The notes below the pieces were generated by a model, which was given only the letters and a program-made list of their open reading frames with translations, ran no database searches and had not been told where the DNA came from. Below, one piece after another: positions 22,146 through 31,745 of a stretch of DNA of 41,063 nucleotides (position 1 is its first letter; every line of letters starts with the position of its first letter). The DNA comes from JBKHYG01 sp046565595 (GTDB lineage Bacteria; Actinomycetota; AC-67). A program made the position numbers and the translations under genes. Where the stretch lies: positions 1-41,063 of the forward strand of contig JBKHYG010000014.1 of assembly GCA_046565595.1 (NCBI GenBank). The letters are read 5' to 3'.

Positions 22146-23078
22146 GTGGAAGCCGGACTGCCGCATGAGCCCGTCCTCGTCACCGAGGTCGTCGCGTTCG
22201 CAACCGGGGAGCGCGCCGACCTGTGGGTCGTCGTCGACGCGACCGTTGGCGCGGGCGGGCATGCGGCTGCGCTCCTCGGCGCCTTGGGGCCCTCTGGGCG
22301 GGTGCTCGGCCTGGATCGCGATCCGGCCGCACTCGAACACGCCGAGAGGCGCCTATCGCCGTTCGGCGATCACGCGCGTCTCGTGCGCGGTCCCTATGAC
22401 GACCTCGAGGCCGTCGTTGCCGAACACGGATGGGGACGCGTGGATGCTGTGATCTACGACCTTGGCGTCAGTTCGATGCAGCTTGACGAAGCCGAGCGTG
22501 GCTTCTCCTTCAGGGCAGACGCGCCCCTGGATATGCGGATGGATCCTTCTCAGGAGATCACCGCCTACGACATCGTGAACTTCTACGAGGAAGAGGAACT
22601 GGTCGACATCCTCTTCCATTTCGGCGAGGAACGGTTCGGGCGTCGCATCGCAGCAGCCATCGTGGCCGCGCGTGGCGTCAAGCCGATCCGCACGACCGGC
22701 CAACTGGCCGAGATCGTCGCCGACGCGGTCCCCTCTGCGGCGCGCCGGGACAAGCACCCGGCGCGCCGCACCTTCCCAGCGATCCGGATCGAAGTCAACA
22801 AGGAACTGGAGAGGCTGGAGTCTTCCCTGCCGCAGGCAGCCCGGGTCTTGGAGCCCGGTGGGCGGCTCGTCGCCATCAGCTATCACTCGCTCGAGGACCG
22901 GGTCGTCAAACGGTTCGTGAACGAGGCTTCCCGCGACGAACCGCCCCGCCTGCGGAACCTCACCAAGAATCCTGTGACGCCCTCGAAGGAAGAATTGATA
23001 TCGAACCCGCGAGCGAGCGCAGCGAAGTTGCGCGCAGCTGAGCGCACCGATTCCCCGTGGGGAGGGGATGCGGCATGA
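22146..23078 (+). CDS. rsmH: 16S rRNA (cytosine-1402-N4)-methyltransferase
   Basis: SAM-dependent enzyme methylating N4 of C1402 in 16S rRNA. 310 residues, family length. Motifs: PHEPVLVTEVV, DATVGAGGHAAALL (SAM loop), GLDRDPAAL, IYDLGVSSMQLDEAERGFSFRADAPLDMRMD, and the C-terminal AISYHSLEDRVVKRF and NPRASAAKLRAAER, split here by variable residues. GTG at 22146 lies 5 bp after the small membrane gene; its TGA overlaps the ftsL ATG (ATGA). Confidence 0.96.
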   Translation: MEAGLPHEPVLVTEVVAFATGERADLWVVVDATVGAGGHAAALLGALGPSGRVLGLDRDPAALEHAERRLSPFGDHARLVRGPYDDLEAVVAEHGWGRVDAVIYDLGVSSMQLDEAERGFSFRADAPLDMRMDPSQEITAYDIVNFYEEEELVDILFHFGEERFGRRIAAAIVAARGVKPIRTTGQLAEIVADAVPSAARRDKHPARRTFPAIRIEVNKELERLESSLPQAARVLEPGGRLVAISYHSLEDRVVKRFVNEASRDEPPRLRNLTKNPVTPSKEELISNPRASAAKLRAAERTDSPWGGDAA

Positions 23079-23458
23079 CGCCTCCCCGTACCGCTTCCGC
23101 CCCCAGGCGTCCGGTCCCGGCGCCGCAGCGACCCGATCACCTGCGTGTGGTCGACGGTGGCTCGGCGCCGGGCCGGCGCCCCCTTACCAAGCGCTGGATC
23201 GCCCCCTGGAAGGTGGCCCTGCTCACCTTCGGGATGCTTTGCTCTCTGGTCCTGTCCAGCCTGTTCCAAGGGCAGCTCTCGATCGAGCGAACCCGTCTCG
23301 ACCGCGAACTGTCACGGCTACGCACAGACATCGCGGAGACTCAACTCGAGATCGAACGCGAGACCACCCCTGGAGCGATCGCTTCGCGCGCACGCGAACT
23401 CGGGCTGGTGTTCCCCGACGAGATCGGGTCCCTGCCCCGATCGCAGGGGGAGAACTGA
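23075..23458 (+). CDS. ftsL: Cell division protein FtsL-like (septum-formation initiator type)
   Basis: 127 residues with a bitopic layout: Pro/Arg-rich cytoplasmic N-terminus (1-40), one transmembrane helix (about 45-64, KVALLTFGMLCSLVLSSL), then an extracytoplasmic coiled coil (LSIERTRLDRELSRLRTDIAETQLEIE) and a short C-terminus with ARELGLVFPDEI. This is the FtsL/DivIC pattern, which with FtsQ and FtsB regulates FtsW-FtsI. Identity rests mainly on position between rsmH and ftsI, as FtsL sequences diverge fast. ATG at 23075 overlaps the rsmH stop; its TGA overlaps the ftsI ATG by one base. Confidence 0.85.
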   Translation: MTPPRTASAPRRPVPAPQRPDHLRVVDGGSAPGRRPLTKRWIAPWKVALLTFGMLCSLVLSSLFQGQLSIERTRLDRELSRLRTDIAETQLEIERETTPGAIASRARELGLVFPDEIGSLPRSQGEN

Positions 23459-25320
23459 TGGCACCCGCACGGATGGGACAGCCCTCCAAGCGCCTCGGCT
23501 TCATCTTCGCGGCGCTGATGATCCTGGTTGCCGGACTGGGGGTCCGGCTCGTGCAACTCCAGGTCCTGTCAGCGCCGAGGTTCGAGCAGATGGGTCTGAA
23601 CAAGCGGCTGGTCCGAGCGACCTTGCCGGCAGCCAGGGGCGCGATCTACGACCGCGACCTGGAACCGATCGCGGTCAGCGCCGAGGCTCGCACCATCTTC
23701 GCCGATCCCGCGGCCATCGAGAACCCCGCCGAGGTCGCTGCGGAACTCTCCCCGATCTTGGGCATCCCGCCCGGCAAGTTGCTGCCATCCCTCACCGGCG
23801 AGGGCAGGTTCACCTACCTCGCACGGAGCGCACCTCCATCGGTGGCGCGGCAGGTATCCGAGCTCGAGCTCTCGAGCATGATCGGTCAATATCCGAGCAT
23901 CCGACGGGTCTACCCGTCAGGTCGTGTCGCTGCGCAGATCGTGGGGTTCGTCGGAGTCGACCAGGAAGGGCTCTCCGGGCTGGAGAGTGCATACGACACG
24001 ATGCTCGCGGGCAAAGATGGCCTGCGAGAGATGGAGCGCGACCGGTACGGGCGGCCGATACCTGGCGCTCGGCTGATCTCTCAGTTGCCCCAAGACGGCA
24101 AGGATCTGGTTCTAACGATAGATCGGGACCTGCAATGGTTCGCCGAACGCGCCCTGATAGAGGCCCTCGGCAAGACGAGCGCACGGAGCGGGATAGCGAT
24201 CGTCATGGATCCAAAGACCGGGGATGTGTTGGCCATGGCTAACGCGCCGCTGTTCGATCCGAAGAACTACGCCAAGGTGGGCGCCGATCGTCGTCGTAAC
24301 CGTGCCGTCACCGACGCTTACGAGCCCGGTTCGGTGAACAAGGTCATAACCGCTGCGTTGGCGATCGATCAAGGCAAGGCTTGGCCAGGTGAACAGCTAC
24401 GCATCCCTTCCTCGATGCGTATCGGTCGGTACACCTTCCGCGACCTGATGCCTGATGCGGACGGCAGGATGACCTACGCGGAAGCGCTGGCGCGCTCATC
24501 GAACCTGGCGACGATCAAGGTCGCCAATCGGCTTGGCAAGGCGCGCTTCAATGCGGGGCTCCGCGCCTTCGGTCTGGGAGAACCGACCGGTATCGGCTTC
24601 CCTGGAGAGTCCAGCGGCGTCCTTCCGCCACCATCGGATTGGTCGAGCACCAGCATGGCGACCATCCCGATCGGTCAGGGCATCGCCGCGACACCCATCC
24701 AGATCGCCAGCGTCTACGCCACCATCGCCAACGATGGGATCCGAGTGCGACCGCGACTGGTGCGCGGCGTCATCTCCGCTGAAGGGGACCTGATCGAGAA
24801 CCCCATCGCGCCTGCCCAGCGGGCGGTCAGCCCGCTGGCCGCCGCCCAGGTCCGTCAGATGCTCGTCGGAGTGGTACAGGAAGGGACCGGCGTGAGGGCC
24901 CAGATCCCCGGGTACCTGGTGGCTGGAAAGACCGGCACGGCCCGGAAACCGCTGCTGGATCGTCGCGGGTATTCCAACGAGATCGTCACCACCTTCGCTG
25001 GCTTCGCGCCCGCCGACGATCCACGCTTCGTGGTAACCGTCTCACTCGACAACCCATGGCCGCGGTACGCCGCCACGACCGCCGGCCCCGTCTTCCAGGA
25101 GATAATGACCTTCGCGCTTGGTAACTCTCGTGTAGCGGCTTCGGTGTCTCGGCAGACGCCACCAGCACCCGCTCGCGCCCAAGCTCTTCCCAACAAGGTG
25201 GTGTCCGTGGACCCCTCTCCACGCGCCGCTACCTCGCCGCCGGCTCCGGTCACCGCCGTGCCGCAGCCTTCGACCGTCCCCACCGCGCCGCGTGCGCGGC
25301 CACCGGAGCCGGCGGCCTAG
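23458..25320 (+). CDS. ftsI: Septal peptidoglycan transpeptidase (class B PBP, FtsI/PBP3)
   Basis: 620-residue bitopic penicillin-binding protein cross-linking septal wall. Transmembrane helix about residues 12-34, dimerisation/pedestal region with RGAIYDRDLEPIAVS and YPSGRVAAQIVGFVG, then the transpeptidase domain with the active serine S292 in SVNK (292-295), SSN at 347-349 and KTGT from 491. The C-terminal 60 residues are a Pro/Ala-rich tail with no PASTA domain. The frame extends upstream into ftsL, but ATG at 23458 (TGATG with ftsL) is the sensible start. Partner of FtsW, coded six genes downstream. Confidence 0.95.
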   Translation: MAPARMGQPSKRLGFIFAALMILVAGLGVRLVQLQVLSAPRFEQMGLNKRLVRATLPAARGAIYDRDLEPIAVSAEARTIFADPAAIENPAEVAAELSPILGIPPGKLLPSLTGEGRFTYLARSAPPSVARQVSELELSSMIGQYPSIRRVYPSGRVAAQIVGFVGVDQEGLSGLESAYDTMLAGKDGLREMERDRYGRPIPGARLISQLPQDGKDLVLTIDRDLQWFAERALIEALGKTSARSGIAIVMDPKTGDVLAMANAPLFDPKNYAKVGADRRRNRAVTDAYEPGSVNKVITAALAIDQGKAWPGEQLRIPSSMRIGRYTFRDLMPDADGRMTYAEALARSSNLATIKVANRLGKARFNAGLRAFGLGEPTGIGFPGESSGVLPPPSDWSSTSMATIPIGQGIAATPIQIASVYATIANDGIRVRPRLVRGVISAEGDLIENPIAPAQRAVSPLAAAQVRQMLVGVVQEGTGVRAQIPGYLVAGKTGTARKPLLDRRGYSNEIVTTFAGFAPADDPRFVVTVSLDNPWPRYAATTAGPVFQEIMTFALGNSRVAASVSRQTPPAPARAQALPNKVVSVDPSPRAATSPPAPVTAVPQPSTVPTAPRARPPEPAA

Positions 25321-25356
25321 GCCTGCCTCGTCGACGAACGCCTGAAGGGGACGCAG

Positions 25357-26817
25357 ATGCGCTTGTCGGAACTAACAACGGTGACCAGCCAAGGTCACCG
25401 GGTTCGAGGCGACGCCGAGATCACTACGATCACGCACGATTCCCGACAGGTCTCCGCCGGGTCGCTTTTCTGCTGCATACCCGGAGAGCGGTTCGATGGA
25501 CACACCTTCGCTCCGGCGGCGGTCGCTGCCGGGGCGGCTGCGCTCTTGGTCGAACGGGAGCTCGAACTGCAGGTTCCTCAGCTGGTGGTCCCGAGCGTGC
25601 GCGCGGCCATAGGACCGGTCGCATCCGCGTTGTTCGGCGACCCTTCGAGGTCGATGACCGTGGTAGGCGTGACGGGAACCAATGGCAAGACCACCACGAC
25701 CTACATCCTTGAGCAGGTCTTCAGGGCCTTGGGGTGGAAACCAGCGGTGATCGGAACGGTGGAGACGCGCATCGGGGACCAGCGGGCCCCGGGGGTCCGC
25801 ACGACGCCGGAGGCGAGCGATCTGCAAGCTCTCCTTGCTCACATGCGTGATGCTCACTGCGATGCCGTCGCGATGGAGGTCTCGAGTCACGGACTCGATC
25901 AAGGTCGAGTCGATGGTACGCACTTCGAGGCTGCGGTGTTCACCAACCTGACCCAGGATCACCTGGATTATCACGAGACCATGGAGGACTACTTCGAGGC
26001 CAAGGCCTTGCTGTTCTCGCAGCGGCGCAGTCGACACGCGGTCATCAACATCGATGACACCTGGGGACGCAGGCTGGCCGAACGCATCGCGTCGCAGATG
26101 CCGTTGGTCACCACCGGGATGGAGTCTGAAGACGCCGATGTCCGGTCTGAATCGGTCGTGCTGGGGGCACGGGGCTCTACCGTGATCGTCGGAGTAGGCG
26201 AGGAACGCATCCAGATCCAGGTTCCCCTCCCGGGGCGCTTCAATGTCTCGAACGCACTGGGGGTCGTCGGTGTCGCTCGTGCCCTTGGCTGGAGTCTCGA
26301 TTCGGTGGCAGCTGGGATCGCCAGCCTTCAGGGCGTGCCTGGCCGACTGGAATCCATCGAGGAAGGTCAGCCCTTCACGGTGCTGGTCGATTACGCGCAC
26401 ACCCCCGACTCTCTAGAGAATGTCCTGGCTTCGGCACGCGAGATCGTGCCCGAGGGCGGGAGGCTGATCGTGGTGTTCGGCTGCGGCGGTGATCGAGATC
26501 GAACCAAGCGTCCTCTCATGGGTGCGGTGGGAGCGTCGTCTGCGGACAGGTGCATCATCACCAGCGACAATCCGCGCACCGAAGACCCAGCATCCATCGT
26601 CGAGCAGATCGCTGCAGGCGCGCGCACCACCGGCCGCGCCTTCGAGCAGATCGTGGATCGGCGGGAGGCGATCTCGGAAGCGATCCGCTCGGCAGCTCCC
26701 GCCGATGTGATCGTGATCGCGGGCAAAGGGCACGAGACCGGTCAGACCTTCGCTGACCATACGATCGACTTCGATGATCGCATCGTGGCGCGAGAGATCC
26801 TGCGGGGGCTCTCATGA
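25357..26817 (+). CDS. murE: UDP-MurNAc-L-Ala-D-Glu:meso-diaminopimelate ligase
   Basis: Cytosolic ATP-dependent ligase adding the third stem-peptide residue. 486 residues. N-terminal UDP-binding domain (SRQVSAGSLFCCIPGERFDGHTF), ATP loop GTNGKTTT (from residue 107), central domain with EVSSHGLDQGRVDGTHF and NLTQDHLDYHETMEDY, and C-terminal domain with DYAHTPDSLENVL and GCGGDRDRTKRP. The DNPR motif (residues 404-407) marks meso-diaminopimelate rather than lysine as substrate, predicting A1-gamma type peptidoglycan. AGGGGA precedes the ATG at 25357, 36 bp after ftsI. TGA overlaps murF (ATGA). Confidence 0.96.
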   Translation: MRLSELTTVTSQGHRVRGDAEITTITHDSRQVSAGSLFCCIPGERFDGHTFAPAAVAAGAAALLVERELELQVPQLVVPSVRAAIGPVASALFGDPSRSMTVVGVTGTNGKTTTTYILEQVFRALGWKPAVIGTVETRIGDQRAPGVRTTPEASDLQALLAHMRDAHCDAVAMEVSSHGLDQGRVDGTHFEAAVFTNLTQDHLDYHETMEDYFEAKALLFSQRRSRHAVINIDDTWGRRLAERIASQMPLVTTGMESEDADVRSESVVLGARGSTVIVGVGEERIQIQVPLPGRFNVSNALGVVGVARALGWSLDSVAAGIASLQGVPGRLESIEEGQPFTVLVDYAHTPDSLENVLASAREIVPEGGRLIVVFGCGGDRDRTKRPLMGAVGASSADRCIITSDNPRTEDPASIVEQIAAGARTTGRAFEQIVDRREAISEAIRSAAPADVIVIAGKGHETGQTFADHTIDFDDRIVAREILRGLS

Positions 26818-28178
26818 TCGGTGTCACCTTGGCGGAGATCGCTGCGATCCTGGGAGCCTCTTCTCAAGGGTTCGACGCGGACGCGATGGTGACAGGCGTG
26901 AGGATCGACTCGCGCCAGGTTCAGCCAGGGGACCTGTTCATCGCGATCAAGGGCGAGAGGTCCGACGGCGCACGCTTCGTCGATGCTGCCCTGGAGGCAG
27001 GCGCCGTGGCGGCGGTCACCACCGATGAGGGCCCGAACCGCATCACGGTCTCTGAGCCGGAGAACGTTCTGTGGGCGATCGCTGGCGACCAGCGCGTGCG
27101 CACCTCCGCCACCGTCATCGCCATCACCGGATCGGCTGGCAAGACCCTGACCAAGGATCTGCTCGCTGCGGCGCTGGCAACGCAGTGCCTGGTGAAGGCC
27201 ACGCGCGCCAACATGAACAACGAGTTCGGCGTCCCGTTGACGATCTGCTCGGTCGAGGAGGACACCGATGCGCTCGTCGTCGAGGTGGGCGCGCGTGGCG
27301 TCGGGCACATCGAGCAGCTGATGCCTCTGGTCCGTCCAGACGTCAGCGTCGTGCTCAATGTCGGCAGCGCGCATGTGGGCGAGTTCGGTGGCCTGGAGCG
27401 CACCGCGCTAGCCAAGTCCGAACTCGTCCGGGGTCTGGGTCCCGACGGCGTCGCGGTCCTCAACCTCGATGATCCTCGAACCTCGGCCATGAGGGAACTA
27501 GCCCAGAGGGTGATCACCTTCGGGGAGCATCCGGATGCGCAGGTACGGATGACCGGCGTGCGGATCGACGAGTCAGGGCGAGCAGAGTTGTCGGTCCTGA
27601 TCGAAGGGACGGGGTTCGACGCCAGATTGCCGCTGCCGGGTGCGCATCTGGCCTCGAACGCGCTGGCAGCCCTGGCTGTCGTCTGGGAGCTCGGCCTCGA
27701 TGTCCAACAGGCAGCAGACGCGCTCGCTACCGCGACGACCACCTCCGGCCGCATGCAGATATACGAGGTCGGTGGACGATCGATCCTGGATGACTCATAC
27801 AACGCGAGCCCAGAGTCCATGGCCGCGGGCCTGAAGACCCTGGCGACCTTCAACGGTCGTCGCCCTACCTGGGCAGTCCTCGGAGCGATGCTCGAACTGG
27901 GCGACAGATCGCTCGAAGAGCACGATCGCATCGGGCGGCTCGCGACCAGGCTGGGTATCAGCCGACTGATCGTCGTGGGAGACGCAGCCGCTCCGATCCT
28001 GCATGCTGCACGCCACGAAGGCATGTCTCCCGAGGATGCGACCGGAGCGGCCGACATCGACGATGCGCTTGGTCAACTCCAGCAGATGCCGGATGGAGCG
28101 GTGATCTTGGTGAAGGCCTCCAGGTCCGTCGGGTTGGATCGGATCGTGACCGCCATCACTCGAGGGGACCAAGCGTGA
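26814..28178 (+). CDS. murF: UDP-MurNAc-tripeptide:D-Ala-D-Ala ligase
   Basis: Adds D-alanyl-D-alanine to complete UDP-MurNAc-pentapeptide. 454 residues. N-terminal domain with RIDSRQVQPGDLFIAIKGER, ATP loop ITGSAGKTLTKDL, NNEFGVPLT, the central MGARG-like EVGARGVGHIEQL, LNVGSAHVGEFG, and C-terminal LDDSYNASPESMAAGL, GAMLELGDRSLEEHD and VKASRSVGLDRIV. In MurF the loop is G-S-x-G-K-T, as seen here, unlike MurE's G-T-N-G-K-T. ATG overlaps murE; its stop overlaps the mraY GTG (GTGA), indicating tight translational coupling. Confidence 0.96.
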   Translation: MIGVTLAEIAAILGASSQGFDADAMVTGVRIDSRQVQPGDLFIAIKGERSDGARFVDAALEAGAVAAVTTDEGPNRITVSEPENVLWAIAGDQRVRTSATVIAITGSAGKTLTKDLLAAALATQCLVKATRANMNNEFGVPLTICSVEEDTDALVVEVGARGVGHIEQLMPLVRPDVSVVLNVGSAHVGEFGGLERTALAKSELVRGLGPDGVAVLNLDDPRTSAMRELAQRVITFGEHPDAQVRMTGVRIDESGRAELSVLIEGTGFDARLPLPGAHLASNALAALAVVWELGLDVQQAADALATATTTSGRMQIYEVGGRSILDDSYNASPESMAAGLKTLATFNGRRPTWAVLGAMLELGDRSLEEHDRIGRLATRLGISRLIVVGDAAAPILHAARHEGMSPEDATGAADIDDALGQLQQMPDGAVILVKASRSVGLDRIVTAITRGDQA

Positions 28179-29236
28179 AGTCGATCCTGCTAGCCGCCAC
28201 CGTGAGCCTCATCGTCTCGTTGTTGGGGACACCCTTCGCCATCCGCACCTTCCGCCGACGCGGCGTGGGCCAACTCCTCCGAGAGGACTTCGCCGAACTG
28301 GGCGGAGGCATGCACGAACAGAAGCGGGGCACGCCGACGATGGGCGGCGTGGTGATGATCGTGGCGGTCACCCTCGGATACTTCAGCACCCACATGATCA
28401 CCCACCGGCTCGGGAATGCTGGTGCGATCGTGGTCGTCGCGATGATCGGTATGGGTGCGGTGGGGTTCCTGGACGACTACCTTAAGATCCGCAAGCAGCG
28501 GAGCCTCGGGCTGAACAAGACCTGGAAGACGATCGGGCAGCTGGCGGTGGCCCTAGGCATAGGACTGGCGATCCAAGGCCTGCCGGAAGCATCGACCTCG
28601 CTCTCCTTCGTCCGTGAGACGGCGCTCGATCTGGGTCCGTTCTTCCTCCTCTGGGTCTTCGTCATGATGAGCGCATCGACCAACGGTGTGAACCTGACCG
28701 ATGGGCTGGACGGGCTGGCAGCAGGGTCGAGCGCGATGGTCTTCCTTGGCTACCTGTTCATCACCTTCTGGCAGTCGAGACACCTGTGCGAGGCCATCGC
28801 CCCGGGGCCAGGCTGCTATGTGAACATCCCCGATCCACTCGATCTGGCGGTCGTCGCGGCCGCGGGCCTGGGGGCTTGCGCGGGGTTCCTCTGGTGGAAC
28901 GCGGCTCCCGCTCAGATATTCATGGGGGACACCGGATCCCTCGCTCTGGGTGGGGCTTTCGCGACGCTGGCGATCATGACATCGACGCAGCTGCTTCTCG
29001 TTCTGATGGGGGGACTCTTCGTGTTGGAGGTGACCAGCGTCATCATCCAGATAGTCGCCTTCCGAGGCTTCAAGAGGCGCGTGTTCCGGATGGCGCCGAT
29101 CCATCACCACTTCGAGTTGGGCGGATGGCCAGAGATCACGGTGATAGTGCGGTTCTGGATCATCGCCGGGCTATCGACCGCGTTCGCGCTGGGTGTCTTC
29201 TACGCTGACTTCTTGACCAAAGGCGGGGCCCAATGA
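28175..29236 (+). CDS. mraY: Phospho-MurNAc-pentapeptide translocase
   Basis: Polytopic (about ten helices) membrane enzyme moving phospho-MurNAc-pentapeptide to undecaprenyl phosphate, making lipid I. 353 residues. Motifs: KRGTPTMGGVVMI, GFLDDYLKIRKQRSLGLNK with the Asp-Asp pair, NGVNLTDGLDGLAAG, FMGDTGSLALGGAFA, and IHHHFELGGWPEITVIVRFW with the HHH cluster. All catalytic aspartates and the histidines of the active site are present. GTG at 28175 overlaps the murF stop; the TGA overlaps the murD ATG. Confidence 0.97.
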   Translation: MKSILLAATVSLIVSLLGTPFAIRTFRRRGVGQLLREDFAELGGGMHEQKRGTPTMGGVVMIVAVTLGYFSTHMITHRLGNAGAIVVVAMIGMGAVGFLDDYLKIRKQRSLGLNKTWKTIGQLAVALGIGLAIQGLPEASTSLSFVRETALDLGPFFLLWVFVMMSASTNGVNLTDGLDGLAAGSSAMVFLGYLFITFWQSRHLCEAIAPGPGCYVNIPDPLDLAVVAAAGLGACAGFLWWNAAPAQIFMGDTGSLALGGAFATLAIMTSTQLLLVLMGGLFVLEVTSVIIQIVAFRGFKRRVFRMAPIHHHFELGGWPEITVIVRFWIIAGLSTAFALGVFYADFLTKGGAQ

Positions 29237-30585
29237 CCGTGACCTCCTTCGGTCTGAAGGACGGCACTTCCTTGAGAGGATGCCGGGTGGTCGTGCTTGG
29301 CCTTGCTCGCAGCGGCGAAGCCGCGATCGGGTTGCTCTCGAGTTGCGGAGCTCAGGTCCGTGTCCTTGACGGTGTTGACGACGAACAGCGTCGAAGCCTG
29401 GCAACCTCGTTGGGGGTCGAGGCGGTCTTCGGGCGGACGGAGGCAGATGACATCGGCGGGGCGGATCTGATCGTCACCAGTCCGGGGATCAAGCCCTCCT
29501 CTGTCTGGAGGATGGCTGCGGAGCAGGCGGGTGTGCCGATCTGGAGCGAGATCGAACTCGCGTGGCGCGCAGGGATCAGGCCTCTCGCTGCCATAACGGG
29601 GACCAACGGCAAGACGACAGCTACCAGGATGCTGGCAGAGGCCTTGAACGCCGCGGGTGTGCCTGCCACGGCTGCCGGCAACATCGGTCTGCCATTGGCC
29701 GCCTGCCGTCCCGGACAACCCATCGTCGCCGAGGTGTCGAGCTTCCAGTTGGACACGATCGATGCGTTCACCGCTCCGGTCGCGGTGCTGTTGAACCTTG
29801 CACCCGATCATCTCGATTGGCACGGCAGTATGGATGCCTACGCCGCAGCCAAACAGCGTCTGTTCCGGAACCTGACCCCGGAGGATCGAGCCATAGCTCA
29901 TGTCGATTGCGTGAGCCATGCCTCCGTCGGGCCGGCCAGTGTCGAGGCGTTCGACACCACCGAGCCCGAGGGTGTCCAGACGCTAGGAGTACGAGATGGC
30001 CAACTCGTCGTCGCAGACCGAAGGATCCTCGCGGTCTCAGACCTGAACTCCAGCTACAAGCCGTTCGTCCTCGACGCGCTGGCCGCCGCCGGAGCGGCCC
30101 TGCGGCTCGGAGCGGACCTAGCTCGAGTGGCCGATGCGCTCGCCTCATTCAAGCCCGATCCGCATCGCCTGGAGACGATCGCCGAGATCGATGGCGTCGT
30201 GTTCGTGAACGACTCGAAGGCGACCGATCCGCACGCGACCGCGACGGCTCTCGAAGCCTTCCCCGGACCGGTCATCCTCATCGCCGGTGGCCTTAACAAG
30301 GGCCTGAGTTTCGAGGATGTGGTCAACGCGTCGGGACGGGTCAGGTGGGTCATCGCGATGGGCGACGCGGCATCCGAGATCGCCGAAGCCTTCGCTGCCA
30401 CCGGTATCGAGATCCAGATCCGACCCGAACTCGAGGATGCGGTCAACGAGGCAGCCAGGCAGGCAGCGCCAGGCGACACGGTCCTGCTCTCACCCGCATG
30501 TGCAAGTTTCGACAGGTTCTCTTCGTACGAGGAACGCGGACAGAGATTCACCGAACAGGTCCTACGGATACAGGAGTCACGATGA
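29233..30585 (+). CDS. murD: UDP-MurNAc-L-alanine:D-glutamate ligase
   Basis: Adds D-glutamate as the second stem residue. 450 residues. N-terminal Rossmann-type UDP domain (VVVLGLARSGEAAIGLL), SPGIKPSS, ATP loop ITGTNGKTTATRML, ELSSFQL-equivalent EVSSFQLDTID, NLAPDHLDWHGSMDAYAAAK, and C-terminal domain with PHRLETIAEIDGVVFVNDSKATDP, IAGGLNKGL and LLSPACASFDRFSSYEERG. Complete for the family. ATGA overlaps at both ends (with mraY and ftsW). Confidence 0.96.
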   Translation: MTVTSFGLKDGTSLRGCRVVVLGLARSGEAAIGLLSSCGAQVRVLDGVDDEQRRSLATSLGVEAVFGRTEADDIGGADLIVTSPGIKPSSVWRMAAEQAGVPIWSEIELAWRAGIRPLAAITGTNGKTTATRMLAEALNAAGVPATAAGNIGLPLAACRPGQPIVAEVSSFQLDTIDAFTAPVAVLLNLAPDHLDWHGSMDAYAAAKQRLFRNLTPEDRAIAHVDCVSHASVGPASVEAFDTTEPEGVQTLGVRDGQLVVADRRILAVSDLNSSYKPFVLDALAAAGAALRLGADLARVADALASFKPDPHRLETIAEIDGVVFVNDSKATDPHATATALEAFPGPVILIAGGLNKGLSFEDVVNASGRVRWVIAMGDAASEIAEAFAATGIEIQIRPELEDAVNEAARQAAPGDTVLLSPACASFDRFSSYEERGQRFTEQVLRIQESR

Positions 30586-31745
30586 CGGTCATCTCGATAG
30601 CCAAGCAAGGTCGAAGGGGCGCCCTGCGAGCACGGATGGATCTGCCGGCTGGTGCCAGGTCCGTCACGTACGCAGCGGGAGGACTGACCGCGTTCGGTCT
30701 GCTGATGGTCTTGAGTGCCTCATGGGTCGAATCCCTGGACAAGGGACAGTCAGCGTTCTTCTTCCTGACCCGTCAGTCGCTGGGAGCGATCATCGGGATC
30801 GTGGCGATGTTCGTCTTCGCGCTCATCCCTGTGCAGCGTTTGAAGAACCTGGCGATACCGGCGCTGGTCCTGGCGATACTCGGGCTGCTCCTTGTGCTTA
30901 CTCCGCTGGGTCTGGATGTGAATGGCTCCAAGCGCTGGATCGCGATCGGCGGGTTCACCATCCAGCCGAGCGAGCTCGCCAAGCTCGCATTCATCCTGGC
31001 AGGCGGTGCGATCGTCGCCAAGAAGGGATCTCGTCTGATCACGATCGGCGACGCGATGCGACCGATGGGCCTGCTGCTGCTGGTACTGGCAGCACTGGTC
31101 ATGGCTGAGCCCGATCTGGGAACCGCGACGATCCTCGGCTTGCTTTTCATGGTCATGCTGTTCGTCGCAGGGACTCCCGCTCGGACGCTCACGACATTCA
31201 CGCTCATGGGTTCGTCGGCGTTCGCGTTCTTCGCGATGAGCGCGGACTATCGCCGCGCGCGCGTCTTCAGTTTCCTCGACCCGTTCGCCGATCCAGAGAA
31301 CACCGGGTATCAGGCGGTACAAGGGATCGTGGCCCTCGGCTCGGGGGGCATCTTCGGTAACGGCATCGGCATGAGCCGACAGAAGTGGCTGTATGTCCCC
31401 AACGCTCATACGGATTTCATCTACGCGGTCATCGGAGAGGAACTCGGCCTCATCGGGACACTGGGGATCCTGGGTCTGTTCGTGTGGCTGACCATCGCCG
31501 GACTTCGGATCGCAGGGGGGACCAAGGACCCGTTCGCTCGCTGCCTCGCGGCAGGGATCACCGTGTGGCTGACTTCGCAGGCTCTGATCAACATCGGTGC
31601 GGTCACCAGCGTGTTGCCGATCACTGGCGTTCCTCTTCCCTTCGTGTCCTATGGCAACTCGGCACTGATCGTCTCGTTGGCTGCCGTGGGGATCCTGATG
31701 TCGATCGCCAGGGAGAACGCCGCCAAGGAGTCCCGATCGGCATGA
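30582..31745 (+). CDS. ftsW: Septal peptidoglycan glycosyltransferase FtsW (SEDS family)
   Basis: 387-residue, about ten-helix SEDS polymerase that works with FtsI. Motifs: GLLMVLSASWVES in helix 1, NGSKRWIAIGGFTIQPSELAKLAFI, AEPDLGTATIL with the catalytic-region Asp, GYQAVQGIVALGSGGIFGNGIG, PNAHTDFIYAVIGEELGLIG, and TGVPLPFVSYGNSALIVSLAAVGIL. The last is SYGGSS/A in most members; Asn replaces the second Gly. ATG at 30582 (ATGA with murD) is preferred over the open frame upstream within murD. Position between murD and murG marks it as FtsW rather than RodA. Confidence 0.95.
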   Translation: MTVISIAKQGRRGALRARMDLPAGARSVTYAAGGLTAFGLLMVLSASWVESLDKGQSAFFFLTRQSLGAIIGIVAMFVFALIPVQRLKNLAIPALVLAILGLLLVLTPLGLDVNGSKRWIAIGGFTIQPSELAKLAFILAGGAIVAKKGSRLITIGDAMRPMGLLLLVLAALVMAEPDLGTATILGLLFMVMLFVAGTPARTLTTFTLMGSSAFAFFAMSADYRRARVFSFLDPFADPENTGYQAVQGIVALGSGGIFGNGIGMSRQKWLYVPNAHTDFIYAVIGEELGLIGTLGILGLFVWLTIAGLRIAGGTKDPFARCLAAGITVWLTSQALINIGAVTSVLPITGVPLPFVSYGNSALIVSLAAVGILMSIARENAAKESRSA